A stretch of DNA of 6,464 bases from an uncultured bacterium (GCA_913009675.1 CAJVXD010000074.1:1-6464), one strand, 5' to 3'; positions 1 to 6,043 are shown, counted from the first letter of the stretch. Numbers and translations are program-made. The notes: generated by a model from the sequence alone, not told the origin.

Positions 1-2039
1 GTTACGCCCAAAGAAGCCGCATGTATGCCATCCTGGGTATTCCCATAAATTAGCTTTATATCCATGTTAGCTGCAATGTCAAAATATCTATATGCTGTCT
101 TAACGTCTCCAATCTCAACGGCTATGGCAGCATGGATACCTGCGCTCAATGAAGACTTATGGAGGGTCCTCTTTAAGTAATAATAAAAATTTCTCTTCTT
201 GGTCTTTATATCAAAATTATCCGGCAGGAGGTAAAGAAGCATTACAACGTCTGCCTGTTTTAAAAGCTGCGTCTTGCCGACATCCTGCAGTTTTATCTTC
301 TTCGGCATAGACGGAATAGGATATCTTGCCATATTCCTAAATTCTACATTCCTCTTTCTAAAAAACCCATCGAATTGCTCTATAAGAAGACTGCTGTTCT
401 TTATCTTAGATTTAATCCTGGGGACAATCCTTCTCCATTCCTTCACCTCTACATGTCTCAAATCTATTTTTCTGGATATCTGGGAAAGTTGATGAGGGTA
501 TAGCCTTTTCATCTTCTGATACATGCCGCATGCTATCAGGAGATTGTACCTGGCCATCTCATTAGTATAGACATTATTATCAACACCCTCATGAAACTCG
601 TCAGGACCTATCACGCACTTTATTTCATATATATCTTTCTTCGGATTATACTTAACCCTGGAGGCCCAGAATCGTGCAGTCTCAAAGATCATCTCAAAAC
701 CATATCTGAGCATAAAGCGTTTGTCCTGCGTAACCACATAATATTTATATACAGCATATGCGATATCAGCTGTGATATGGTGCTCCATCTCATGTGTCCT
801 TATCTGGATAAGGCTGCCATCAAAGTTTTTGGCCCAGGCAGGCGTAGTCTCTTCTCCGGTCGCAGCCGATTCCCATGGAAACATGGCACCCTTATACCCC
901 AGGCTTTCAGCTATCCTTTTTGCCTTAGCAAGCCTGTTATATCTATAAAGAAGCATGTTTTTTGCCAGATTGGGCCTTGTGTACATAAAAAATGGAAGTA
1001 TGAATATCTCTGAATCCCAGAAGATATGGCCCCGGTATCCTTCGCCGCTTAATGTCTTCGCGCCTATACTGGATTGTCCGTTGTCTTCCCTCCCGCATAT
1101 CAATAGATGATAGATATTAAAACGAAGCGTCTTCTCAAACTCAGGCGAACCTTTTATTCCGATGTCGGAAACCGACCATAGTCTATCCCACGAAGCCATA
1201 TGTTCTCGCAAGATCCTCTTAAAACCCATATTAGTGCTCTTTTTGAGAAAACCCTTAACGACTGCCTTTGTATGTTTCGATTTCGCCTCTTTATTCATAA
1301 AAATAGATACCAGGCTCGTGATACATGCCGTCTGGTTCTTCTTGAGCCTTATCTGAGTTGTTACATCTTTGGCAAAACGCATGGAGCCATCCTTTTCCAC
1401 AAGTAAAGACTTCCCATAGGCAACAAGGATATCCTTCTCCAATGTCTTGACTGCAATGTATTCACCGGTATCAAACTGCGAGACCTCTTCTATCCTGAAA
1501 TGCTTCTTGTTCCCCTCTGTAAGAAAACCCACATTTGTCACTGAAAGGTCTAAGAGGTTCTGTACTGTGAAGACCGCTGGTGCGTCGAGGGGCGTGATAT
1601 AAATCTGTATTGCTATAATGTGTTTGTTGCGCATGCTTACAAATCTCAAAGATTGATAGTCAAACCTCTTCTTATGGCTGTTTTGATAAATGGTATGGCG
1701 CATCAAAAGACCGTGGCGCATGTCCAGCATCCTTTCATGCTGCAGCATATCCATCGTGCCTACGCCTATACGCTCTCCGCCTGTAATTAACTTTATATTG
1801 ACAGGATTTGGCAGGTTCACAAGCTCGGTTATCCGTGCCCCTGTCTTGTCGTATAAACCTGCTATGTATGTGCCGGGCCTTGAATCCTCAGGGACCTCTT
1901 CGAGTATGCCGCGGATCCCTATAAATCCGTTCCCAAGGGAAAACTGGCTCTCTCTTACTGCCTGTATAGACCCCTCCCACTCTCCTTCCTTAAACAGCCA
2001 ACCTTCACCAGGATTGTAGGTACTAAAAAAATCTCTCAT
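1..2039 (-). CDS. Glycoside hydrolase family 65 inverting disaccharide phosphorylase (maltose/trehalose/kojibiose phosphorylase type), C-terminus cut by window edge
   Basis: This family splits an alpha-glucosyl disaccharide with inorganic phosphate into beta-glucose 1-phosphate and a sugar, in the cytoplasm. I read the frame through without a stop: 679 codons from ATG 2039-2037, and the family usually runs about 750-790, so roughly the last 80-100 residues lie outside the window. Visible motifs are GNGFIGIRG (36-44, N-terminal beta-sandwich), GYRGHIFWDSEIF with W341/D342 (start of the (alpha/alpha)6 barrel), FPWESAATGEETTP (387-400), GPDEFHEGVDNNVYTN with E481 as the expected general acid, KQAD (594-597, phosphate site region) and TQDGIHAASLG near the edge. 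No signal peptide. The ATG is the only good start because an in-frame stop lies about seven codons upstream; its ribosome site is weak. It follows pgmB by 30 bp, which fits a shared transcript and supports phosphorolysis. The disaccharide (maltose, trehalose, kojibiose or nigerose) cannot be fixed by eye. Confidence 0.93.
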   Translation of the reverse strand, partial: MRDFFSTYNPGEGWLFKEGEWEGSIQAVRESQFSLGNGFIGIRGILEEVPEDSRPGTYIAGLYDKTGARITELVNLPNPVNIKLITGGERIGVGTMDMLQHERMLDMRHGLLMRHTIYQNSHKKRFDYQSLRFVSMRNKHIIAIQIYITPLDAPAVFTVQNLLDLSVTNVGFLTEGNKKHFRIEEVSQFDTGEYIAVKTLEKDILVAYGKSLLVEKDGSMRFAKDVTTQIRLKKNQTACITSLVSIFMNKEAKSKHTKAVVKGFLKKSTNMGFKRILREHMASWDRLWSVSDIGIKGSPEFEKTLRFNIYHLLICGREDNGQSSIGAKTLSGEGYRGHIFWDSEIFILPFFMYTRPNLAKNMLLYRYNRLAKAKRIAESLGYKGAMFPWESAATGEETTPAWAKNFDGSLIQIRTHEMEHHITADIAYAVYKYYVVTQDKRFMLRYGFEMIFETARFWASRVKYNPKKDIYEIKCVIGPDEFHEGVDNNVYTNEMARYNLLIACGMYQKMKRLYPHQLSQISRKIDLRHVEVKEWRRIVPRIKSKIKNSSLLIEQFDGFFRKRNVEFRNMARYPIPSMPKKIKLQDVGKTQLLKQADVVMLLYLLPDNFDIKTKKRNFYYYLKRTLHKSSLSAGIHAAIAVEIGDVKTAYRYFDIAANMDIKLIYGNTQDGIHAASLGV

Positions 2040-2069
2040 CGAAGACCCAATTAGTTCTTACGGTATATC

Positions 2070-2714
2070 TTAAAATAACGCCTTTACCTTCCCTGCATCA
2101 ATCTCTCCTAAATCACTCACAACCAAATCTGCCTTATTTAGACGCTCCGGCCTGCCATACCTGTCTATCCCGACGCACCTCATACCTGCCCTCTTTGCTG
2201 CCTCCACACCTAAAACGGCATCCTCAAAGACAACACACCCCTCAGGCCCTGCTGACATCTTATCGGCGGCCATAAAAAATGCCTGGGGATCGGGTTTCCC
2301 CTTTGTAATATCATTACCTGTTATTATTACATTAAATAGATCGGCCAGGTTCGTCTTTTTCAGTATCGGCAGGCAATTCTTGCTCGAAGAGATTACAGCC
2401 ACCTTCAGGCCCTCCTTCTTGAAATCTTTGATTAAAGATACGGTCCCTGCGTAAACCGGTATATCTTCCTTATCAAGGTATTCCAAAAAGTAACCCTGTT
2501 TTTTATCGCCGGCCCTCTGTAAACCATCCCTATCTAAATCCCTCAATATGGCCCTAGCCCCGTCAATCCTGGGGATGCCGTCTACCTTCTGCTTATAATC
2601 CTCGAAGCTAAAGTCTTTACCATATTCCTTAAACATCCTCTGCCACGCCTTAAAGTGAAAAGGCACTGTATTGACTATGACACCATCCAAATCGAATATC
2701 GCTGCATGCATCAT
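2070..2714 (-). CDS. pgmB: beta-Phosphoglucomutase, HAD superfamily
   Basis: Converts beta-glucose 1-phosphate to glucose 6-phosphate through a phospho-aspartate and a beta-glucose 1,6-bisphosphate intermediate, in the cytoplasm. The 214 residues match the usual family length (about 220). Counting from the first Met, residues fall on the numbering of the Lactococcus enzyme as I remember it: nucleophile D8 and general acid/base D10 in FDLDG, T16, H20 and W24 at the start of the helical cap, and R49 in the cap loop. Later come S109 in ISSSKN, K140 in GKPDP, and E164/D165 (FEDA), which bind Mg. Two differences from that enzyme are N15 for Asp and a VDGIPR loop rather than KGVSR. The VDGxPR form is one I associate with HAD proteins paired with GH65 enzymes. 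Tandem ATGs at 2714 and 2711 follow a strong GGGAGGA site at 2721-2727; either could be used. It lies 30 bp upstream of the GH65 gene and has its own promoter, so it is the first gene of that operon. Confidence 0.93.
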   Translation of the reverse strand: MMHAAIFDLDGVIVNTVPFHFKAWQRMFKEYGKDFSFEDYKQKVDGIPRIDGARAILRDLDRDGLQRAGDKKQGYFLEYLDKEDIPVYAGTVSLIKDFKKEGLKVAVISSSKNCLPILKKTNLADLFNVIITGNDITKGKPDPQAFFMAADKMSAGPEGCVVFEDAVLGVEAAKRAGMRCVGIDRYGRPERLNKADLVVSDLGEIDAGKVKALF

Positions 2715-2795
2715 CTTCTCTCCTCCCGATATGTATAACTAAATCCAGATTGGGATTGCTTTCTTTAACATAGAGCCTAAATCATATAGTGTTTT

Positions 2796-2824
2796 ATTAT
2801 AACTCTTCGGGAGAGATTAAACAA
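2796..2824 (-). promoter_or_regulatory. Probable sigma-70 type promoter of the pgmB-GH65 operon
   Basis: On the minus strand, -35 TTGTTT (2819-2824) is followed by a 17-bp spacer and a perfect -10 TATAAT (2796-2801). Transcription would begin near 2789, giving a leader of about 75 nt before the pgmB ATG. The spacer holds a small inverted repeat (2803-2815, CTCT...AGAG) that could be an operator or chance. The -35 is only a partial match, so the call rests mainly on the -10 and spacing. Confidence 0.55.
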
Positions 2825-2942
2825 TATAAAAATAGAGGGGGTCTTCGGCGAGTTTATTAAAAGGGCTGTTCAATATTCTGCGATTGCCCCTGTCGTCAGG
2901 GAGACGAAAGGGGGCTCTGATGTTAGACCTCGGCATATTCAC
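2817..2942 (-). other. Candidate small ORF (39-41 codons) overlapping a hairpin-rich stretch; function unknown
   Basis: Directly behind the anchored secreted protein gene the minus strand is open for 39 codons from ATG 2936-2934, or 41 codons from a GTG at 2942-2940, ending at TAA 2817-2819. The GTG overlaps the previous gene's stop as GTGA, an arrangement seen in translationally coupled genes; the ATG lies 2 nt past that stop. The predicted peptide begins MPRSNIRAPFRLPDDRGNRR and is basic, with no signal peptide or domain I recognise. Within it lies an inverted repeat (outer arms GCCCC/GGGGC, inner arms TCGTC/GACGA, about 2886-2915). The outer sequences GGTCT and AGACC also pair across the stretch, and a run of T follows the AGACC arm. 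It may therefore be a 3' untranslated structure or imperfect terminator, and the reading frame could be chance. The pgmB -35 overlaps its 3' end. Confidence 0.25.
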
Positions 2943-3655
2943 TTTTTTCTCATAGAATAGGAAACAAGGCCGAGTATCGAAACAGCAACAATCAGGAGGA
3001 TTAAGATAATACCCTGAATAAATCTGGCGGATGCTATGCCAGGTGTTTCTTTTATTATAACGGCACCGTCTTTATCAGAGCTCGGCTGACCTTGTTTTAA
3101 CCTCAGGTTGCCGCTATTATCCATCCAGAGATAATATTCGCGGCCCTGGCCATTACTCATTACGATCCTGCTGGGAGCCTTAAGGTTCCCTTTTAATATT
3201 AGATCCTTCTTAAGGGTAAGGGTCCCTGACATAACAGCATCCACGTCATTTCTCATAAGCTGGCTGGACTCCACCATATCAATAGTCTCTGTATTCATTG
3301 CATAGGCCGAACTTGCAAGTTTTATGCGTGGACTCATCTCGCCGTCGCTCGCGACCTCCACTCCTAACCAGAGGTCTTTATTAAAATCTATATCGAGAGA
3401 TTTGTTGGAACCAAGAAGGACATTGAATATACCATTGTTTAAGATAAGGATGTGACCTTCTTCCCAGAGAGGCAAACCTCCTCTAGCTACATCATAGAAT
3501 CTAAAGGTGACGAGGTAATTTCCTGATAAGGGACTGCCGCTCTTATCGGTAAATCTACCCTGATAGTTTATAACGCGGGGGACGGCTGCATAAATCGAGG
3601 CGCTAAAACATGCAATTCCTGTTAACAGAACTATAACTATAGCAAACCTTCTCAT
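2939..3655 (-). CDS. Secreted protein with N-terminal signal peptide and C-terminal membrane anchor (tail-fibre-like/surface domain), function unknown
   Basis: A 238-residue exported protein. Residues 1-23 form a signal peptide (MRR, a hydrophobic core, then IYA before AVP). Residues 25-121 carry a recognisable secreted beta-domain pattern: VINYQGRF, SGSPLSGNYLVTFRFYD, LPLWEE, NGIFNVLLGS, LWLGVEV, then E106 and PRIKLASSAYA. I know this pattern from surface proteins of deep-branching and delta-type bacteria, often with a trimeric fibre or collagen-like stalk. Residues 133-200 are beta-rich (DAVMSGTLTLKKDLILKGNL), resembling tail-fibre repeats. Residues 212-233 are a strongly hydrophobic helix followed by SMRKK, so the protein probably sits in the membrane with its body outside. 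There is no LPXTG or PEP sorting motif. I chose the ATG at 3655 because GGAGAGG lies 5 nt upstream and the signal peptide then starts cleanly. A longer in-frame ATG at 3682 would overlap that site and add nine hydrophilic residues. A binding or structural role is inference. Confidence 0.85.
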   Translation of the reverse strand: MRRFAIVIVLLTGIACFSASIYAAVPRVINYQGRFTDKSGSPLSGNYLVTFRFYDVARGGLPLWEEGHILILNNGIFNVLLGSNKSLDIDFNKDLWLGVEVASDGEMSPRIKLASSAYAMNTETIDMVESSQLMRNDVDAVMSGTLTLKKDLILKGNLKAPSRIVMSNGQGREYYLWMDNSGNLRLKQGQPSSDKDGAVIIKETPGIASARFIQGIILILLIVAVSILGLVSYSMRKK

Positions 3656-3660
3656 CTCTG

Positions 3661-3667
3661 CCTCTCC
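3661..3667 (-). promoter_or_regulatory. Ribosome binding site that fixes the start of the secreted anchored protein
   Basis: GGAGAGG on the minus strand, 5 nt upstream of ATG 3655-3653. It argues against the longer in-frame ATG at 3682, which would place this site inside the coding region. Confidence 0.75.
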
Positions 3668-3683
3668 GGTGCCATGTACCACG

Positions 3684-3724
3684 ATAATTTTACACTCTTG
3701 TGTGTCACAAAGGTGTAAAATTAT
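3684..3724 (-). repeat. Long near-perfect inverted repeat behind tRNA-Phe, possible terminator or operator
   Basis: Twelve-base arms ATAATTTTACAC (3684-3695) and GTGTAAAATTAT (3713-3724) are perfect complements. Inside them a second perfect 5-bp stem, TTGTG (3698-3702) with CACAA (3706-3710), closes a 3-base loop; only two base positions on each side do not pair. The hairpin begins 13 nt beyond the tRNA CCA end and finishes about 30 bp before the next start codon. It could end the tRNA transcript, but the stem is A/T-rich and no clear T-run follows on the minus strand. A protein-binding palindrome controlling the downstream gene is an equal possibility. Confidence 0.7.
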
Positions 3725-3736
3725 TTTCTATATTGA

Positions 3737-3812
<76 letters not shown>

Positions 3813-3828
3813 TCTTCATTCGTGTATC

Positions 3829-3856
3829 ATTTTATCAAACAACCTTATTATGTCAA
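3829..3856 (-). promoter_or_regulatory. Promoter of tRNA-Phe, consensus -35 with extended -10
   Basis: On the minus strand, a perfect TTGACA (3851-3856) is followed by a 16-bp spacer and TAAAAT (3829-3834). The bases just before the -10 are TGA, giving the extended -10 TG motif. The predicted start, near 3822, leaves about 10 nt before the tRNA 5' end, typical for a stable RNA gene. It lies in the 77-bp gap behind apbE. Confidence 0.8.
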
Positions 3857-3889
3857 TATAAATCAGGGGTACTGTATCATGTTTTCCTC

Positions 3890-4732
3890 TTAATTGACGA
3901 TATAGACCTCTACGTCCTTTAATGTCTTTACAAACTTCAGGCCTTCCTGGATCCCCATTACAAAAACCGCCGTAGAAAGCGCATCCGCCTCTTCTGCTGA
4001 GTCAGCTACAATAGTCACGCTCCCGATATCTTCGGCGGGATTACCAGTGAAAGGATTTATTATATGAAAAGGCCTCTCGTAATCCCCTGATGTCGAAACA
4101 GCCCTGTCCTTCAGACTTAGTTTATATATAATATTACGTTTGTCCTTTGGATCTCGTATGCCTATACGCCAACTCTCTCTGCCAGGGGGACTGCCCAAGG
4201 CAAACATATTGCCGCCGATATTTACGAGGGCATTCTTAATCCCATACGAACTCAGGATATCTCTTGCCCTGTCAACGGCATAGCCCTTTGCTATGCCTCC
4301 CAGGTCTATCTTTATGTCCCTGGAGAGAAAACGCACCGATCCCCTACCCCTATCCAGCAATATATCTTTATATCTCCCCTGTGTCTTAGACCCGGCTGTT
4401 ATATCAAAACTCCCCCCGGATATCTTACTATAATTAATGGAACGCTCTATAATCCCAAACAATCCCGGGCTCACGATTACCTCTTCTTTTCCTGCCGATC
4501 TATTTAATCTTGAAAGTTCACTGTCTTTATCAAATTTGCTGAAAACCTTCTCTATGCGTCTCATCTCTTTAAATGCCTCATCCATTGCATCCATGGCATT
4601 GCTCTTATCGGGACTAAGGCATGATATCTCGGCAAAGGTATCCATCAAAAGGCGGTTTTCCTTAAATAAGACAGGCTGGCTGCACCCTGAAAGAAGGGAC
4701 AGGAACAAAATATAAAAGGATATCTTTCTCAT
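3890..4732 (-). CDS. apbE: FAD:protein FMN transferase lipoprotein (ApbE family)
   Basis: ApbE uses FAD to attach FMN covalently to Ser/Thr of exported redox proteins such as NqrC/RnfG subunits, acting outside the cytoplasmic membrane and needing Mg. From ATG 4732 the product has 280 residues, slightly shorter than most members (about 310-350) but with the full motif set. These are signal peptide and lipobox LLSGC with C17 as lipidated Cys, FSKFDKDSELSRLN, SGGSFDITAG, IDLGGIAKGYAVDRA, NIGGN, STSGDYER with HIINPFTG, and EEADALSTAVFVMG carrying the expected metal-binding Asp and Thr. A longer in-frame ATG at 4792 is rejected because it would encode residues from a terminator hairpin and a -10-like box and would bury the signal peptide. 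No good ribosome site precedes ATG 4732. A four-codon ATG...TGA frame (4729-4743) overlaps it, probably by chance. No flavoprotein target is in the window. Confidence 0.93.
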   Translation of the reverse strand: MRKISFYILFLSLLSGCSQPVLFKENRLLMDTFAEISCLSPDKSNAMDAMDEAFKEMRRIEKVFSKFDKDSELSRLNRSAGKEEVIVSPGLFGIIERSINYSKISGGSFDITAGSKTQGRYKDILLDRGRGSVRFLSRDIKIDLGGIAKGYAVDRARDILSSYGIKNALVNIGGNMFALGSPPGRESWRIGIRDPKDKRNIIYKLSLKDRAVSTSGDYERPFHIINPFTGNPAEDIGSVTIVADSAEEADALSTAVFVMGIQEGLKFVKTLKDVEVYIVN

Positions 4733-4755
4733 AATGAAAACATGGGTCTTATAAC

Positions 4756-4783
4756 AAAAACCCGTCCGCCTTAGGCGGACGGG
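4756..4783 (-). terminator. Intrinsic terminator of the exported protein-arginine decarboxylase operon
   Basis: A perfect 10-bp stem, CCCGTCCGCC/GGCGGACGGG (4761-4783), with a 3-base loop is followed on the minus strand by five T and then GTTAT. It begins 30 nt after the arginine decarboxylase stop. On the plus strand there is no T-run, so it acts one way. It ends only 23 nt before the apbE ATG. Confidence 0.88.
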
Positions 4784-4792
4784 TCTAGACAT

Positions 4793-4822
4793 AATATATA
4801 AAGTCCCCGGGAGTTAAAACAA
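4793..4822 (-). promoter_or_regulatory. Possible apbE promoter located just above the terminator hairpin
   Basis: On the minus strand, TTGTTT (4817-4822), an 18-bp spacer and TATATT (4793-4798) resemble a sigma-70 promoter. Transcription would begin near 4786, so the terminator hairpin would be the first element of the apbE leader. The match is moderate, and A/T-rich DNA makes such boxes common; apbE could instead be read through from upstream. Confidence 0.3.
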
Positions 4823-5434
4823 AAATACAGTTGCGGCTACTACGGTTGACCAATTGCCATTAGGGTCTATTATAGTGGACTGGGCGATATTACCGGTCTT
4901 AACTATCTTGTCGCTCATCCTGTATTCTTCCTTTATCTCGTCCCAGTTTTTAGAATCATCAAAATCCGAAAAACCCAGGGTAGAGGCGAGCATCCTGGCT
5001 GCAAGTTCCTCTGCATAATCACCTGCGGTCTCGTCTGTCTGGCCATAGGCATGGTGCTCGCTTAAATAACCATACATATTGTTCCCTGCCGGAATCGCAC
5101 TCCCCACAGAGGCCGCTATCAACCGCCTTGGTTCATTGGAGCTACAGCGTGCCATAACGCAATAGGTTATCATACCAGGAATAAGCTCTTTCATGCCTTC
5201 ATTGCGTGAGATTATCTTACACCCTGGCGGGAAGATACTGGAGACATTTACAAGATTACACTTTTCGATACCTGCATCCTTCAAGGCCAACTCGTAGGAA
5301 CGAAGCTCTTCTCTATGCGTACCTACCCCTTTTGTAAAAAACACCTTCGCAGGGACTAGATTAAATGCAGGGGTCTGTGGTATCGGATTCGCTTGTTGTA
5401 TTGTAGATTGCTGTAGGCCGTTATTATTATTCAT
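4814..5434 (-). CDS. pdaD: Pyruvoyl-dependent arginine decarboxylase
   Basis: Converts arginine to agmatine and CO2, the first step of one polyamine route. The enzyme carries no pyridoxal phosphate: the proenzyme cuts itself between two serines, and the second becomes the catalytic pyruvoyl group at the start of the alpha chain. The 206 residues hold the family signature NVSSIFPPG, with S65-S66 as the predicted cleavage site, and SEHH with E126 in the position I expect for the general acid (Glu109 in the Methanocaldococcus enzyme). Other family traits are [22 protein letters not shown] and a C-terminal beta-strand [12 protein letters not shown]. Compared with the archaeal enzyme (about 165 residues), it has a 25-residue N-terminal extension rich in Asn, Gln and Pro, plus insertions near 132-172. 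The closest relatives are probably the bacterial/chlamydial type. AGGGA upstream of ATG 5434 overlaps the end of the preceding gene, 13 nt away, so the two are cotranscribed. No agmatinase is present here. Confidence 0.92.
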   Translation of the reverse strand: MNNNNGLQQSTIQQANPIPQTPAFNLVPAKVFFTKGVGTHREELRSYELALKDAGIEKCNLVNVSSIFPPGCKIISRNEGMKELIPGMITYCVMARCSSNEPRRLIAASVGSAIPAGNNMYGYLSEHHAYGQTDETAGDYAEELAARMLASTLGFSDFDDSKNWDEIKEEYRMSDKIVKTGNIAQSTIIDPNGNWSTVVAATVFLF

Positions 5435-5447
5435 AGCTTATCCCTGA

Positions 5448-5912
5448 CTAGCTCTTGGGGACAGGGGCGGTCTTTGTCGGCGCAGTCTTTGTCTCCCCAC
5501 CCTGCGCAGGGACAGTGGCAGGAGGAGCGGCAGGGCTAACCTTTTGTTCAATCACAAGGTCCACCCAACTTGCGATAAAGATACCCTTATCGTTCGTATA
5601 ATAACCAACCTCTGCCTTTTGTCCTATAGTGATATCGGAAAGTTCTATATCCTCTATACCTTTCCAGAGGATGGTCTCTCCTCCAACCACAGAAAATGTT
5701 GTCTCTTTCCCGTTATCGGTCTTAAGCGTTATAGTGCTCGAGGTCGTATCCAGAGAAGTCACTTCCCCTGTAACCACTCCTTCGCTCGGTTCCTCAGGCA
5801 ATGCAACGTTCTTCTCAGGCGATGCCGTTTTCCCTGAATCCCCTTGCGCAAAAACAGGGGTCACCAATACCAGCGCAAACAATAAAACCAAAGATACCTT
5901 TAATCTTCCCAT
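5448..5912 (-). CDS. Exported small beta-domain protein (DUF5666-like/OB-type), function unknown
   Basis: A 154-residue protein with a clear signal peptide, MGRLKVSLVLLFALVLVTPVFA, cleaved before Q23. After a short Pro/Glu-rich linker, residues 46-122 form a compact beta domain: GVVTGEVTSLDTTSSTITLK, then a strand pair ending FSVVGGET, LSDITIGQKAEVGYY and IFIASWVDLV. This order (V.G.V.slD...tItl, then DI..Gq..evgYy) resembles the DUF5666/OB-fold-like periplasmic proteins; the match is from memory. Residues 125-154 are a low-complexity Ala/Pro/Thr/Lys tail. No catalytic residues are evident. The start is secure: AAGGAGG (5918-5924) lies 5 nt before ATG 5912. It is the first gene after a strong promoter and lies 13 nt before the arginine decarboxylase gene, but nothing in its sequence explains that pairing. 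A binding role at the cell envelope is only a guess. Confidence 0.85.
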   Translation of the reverse strand: MGRLKVSLVLLFALVLVTPVFAQGDSGKTASPEKNVALPEEPSEGVVTGEVTSLDTTSSTITLKTDNGKETTFSVVGGETILWKGIEDIELSDITIGQKAEVGYYTNDKGIFIASWVDLVIEQKVSPAAPPATVPAQGGETKTAPTKTAPVPKS

Positions 5913-6015
5913 AGTCTCCTCCTTTCAAATCCAAGAAAATCGCTTTCGAGGATAACCTTCTGCGATCTTCAGTGGTTAGAAAAATGTTTTACACTTTCCT
6001 AATATCATAAAAAAG

Positions 6016-6043
6016 ATTATAGCACATAAAACTTTTTTTTCAA
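6016..6043 (-). promoter_or_regulatory. Strong extended -10 promoter of the exported protein-arginine decarboxylase operon
   Basis: On the minus strand, TTGAAA (6038-6043), a 16-bp spacer and a perfect TATAAT (6016-6021) preceded by TGC form an extended -10 promoter. The spacer is A/T-rich. Transcription would start near 6009, leaving a leader of about 97 nt. That leader contains a modest imperfect hairpin (5939-5966; ATCGC/GCGAT outside, AGG/CCT inside) with no recognised riboswitch motif. The -35 abuts the stop of the cupin gene. Confidence 0.8.

Noticed and set aside
274..2019. Several plus-strand ORFs of 64-140 codons
   Set aside because: All lie antisense to the continuous GH65 reading frame, lack family motifs, and have no ribosome sites.
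3656..3682. Longer start at ATG 3682 for the secreted anchored protein
   Set aside because: A good ribosome site (GGAGAGG) lies 5 nt before ATG 3655, and the signal peptide begins there.
4729..4743. Four-codon upstream frame (ATG TTT TCA TTA TGA) overlapping the apbE start
   Set aside because: It has no ribosome site and such short frames are expected by chance; noted only because apbE itself lacks a clear site.
4733..4792. Longer apbE start at ATG 4792 giving 20 extra residues (MSRPVRLRRTG...)
   Set aside because: These codons are the terminator hairpin, and the extension would place a charged stretch before a clean lipoprotein signal peptide.
5544..5955. Overlapping plus-strand ORFs opposite the exported beta-domain gene
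   Set aside because: They are shadows of a gene with a clear signal peptide and a consensus ribosome site on the other strand.
5939..5966. Leader hairpin upstream of the exported protein as a riboswitch
   Set aside because: The stem is only 5 bp outside and 3 bp inside, with no conserved aptamer motif that I recognise.
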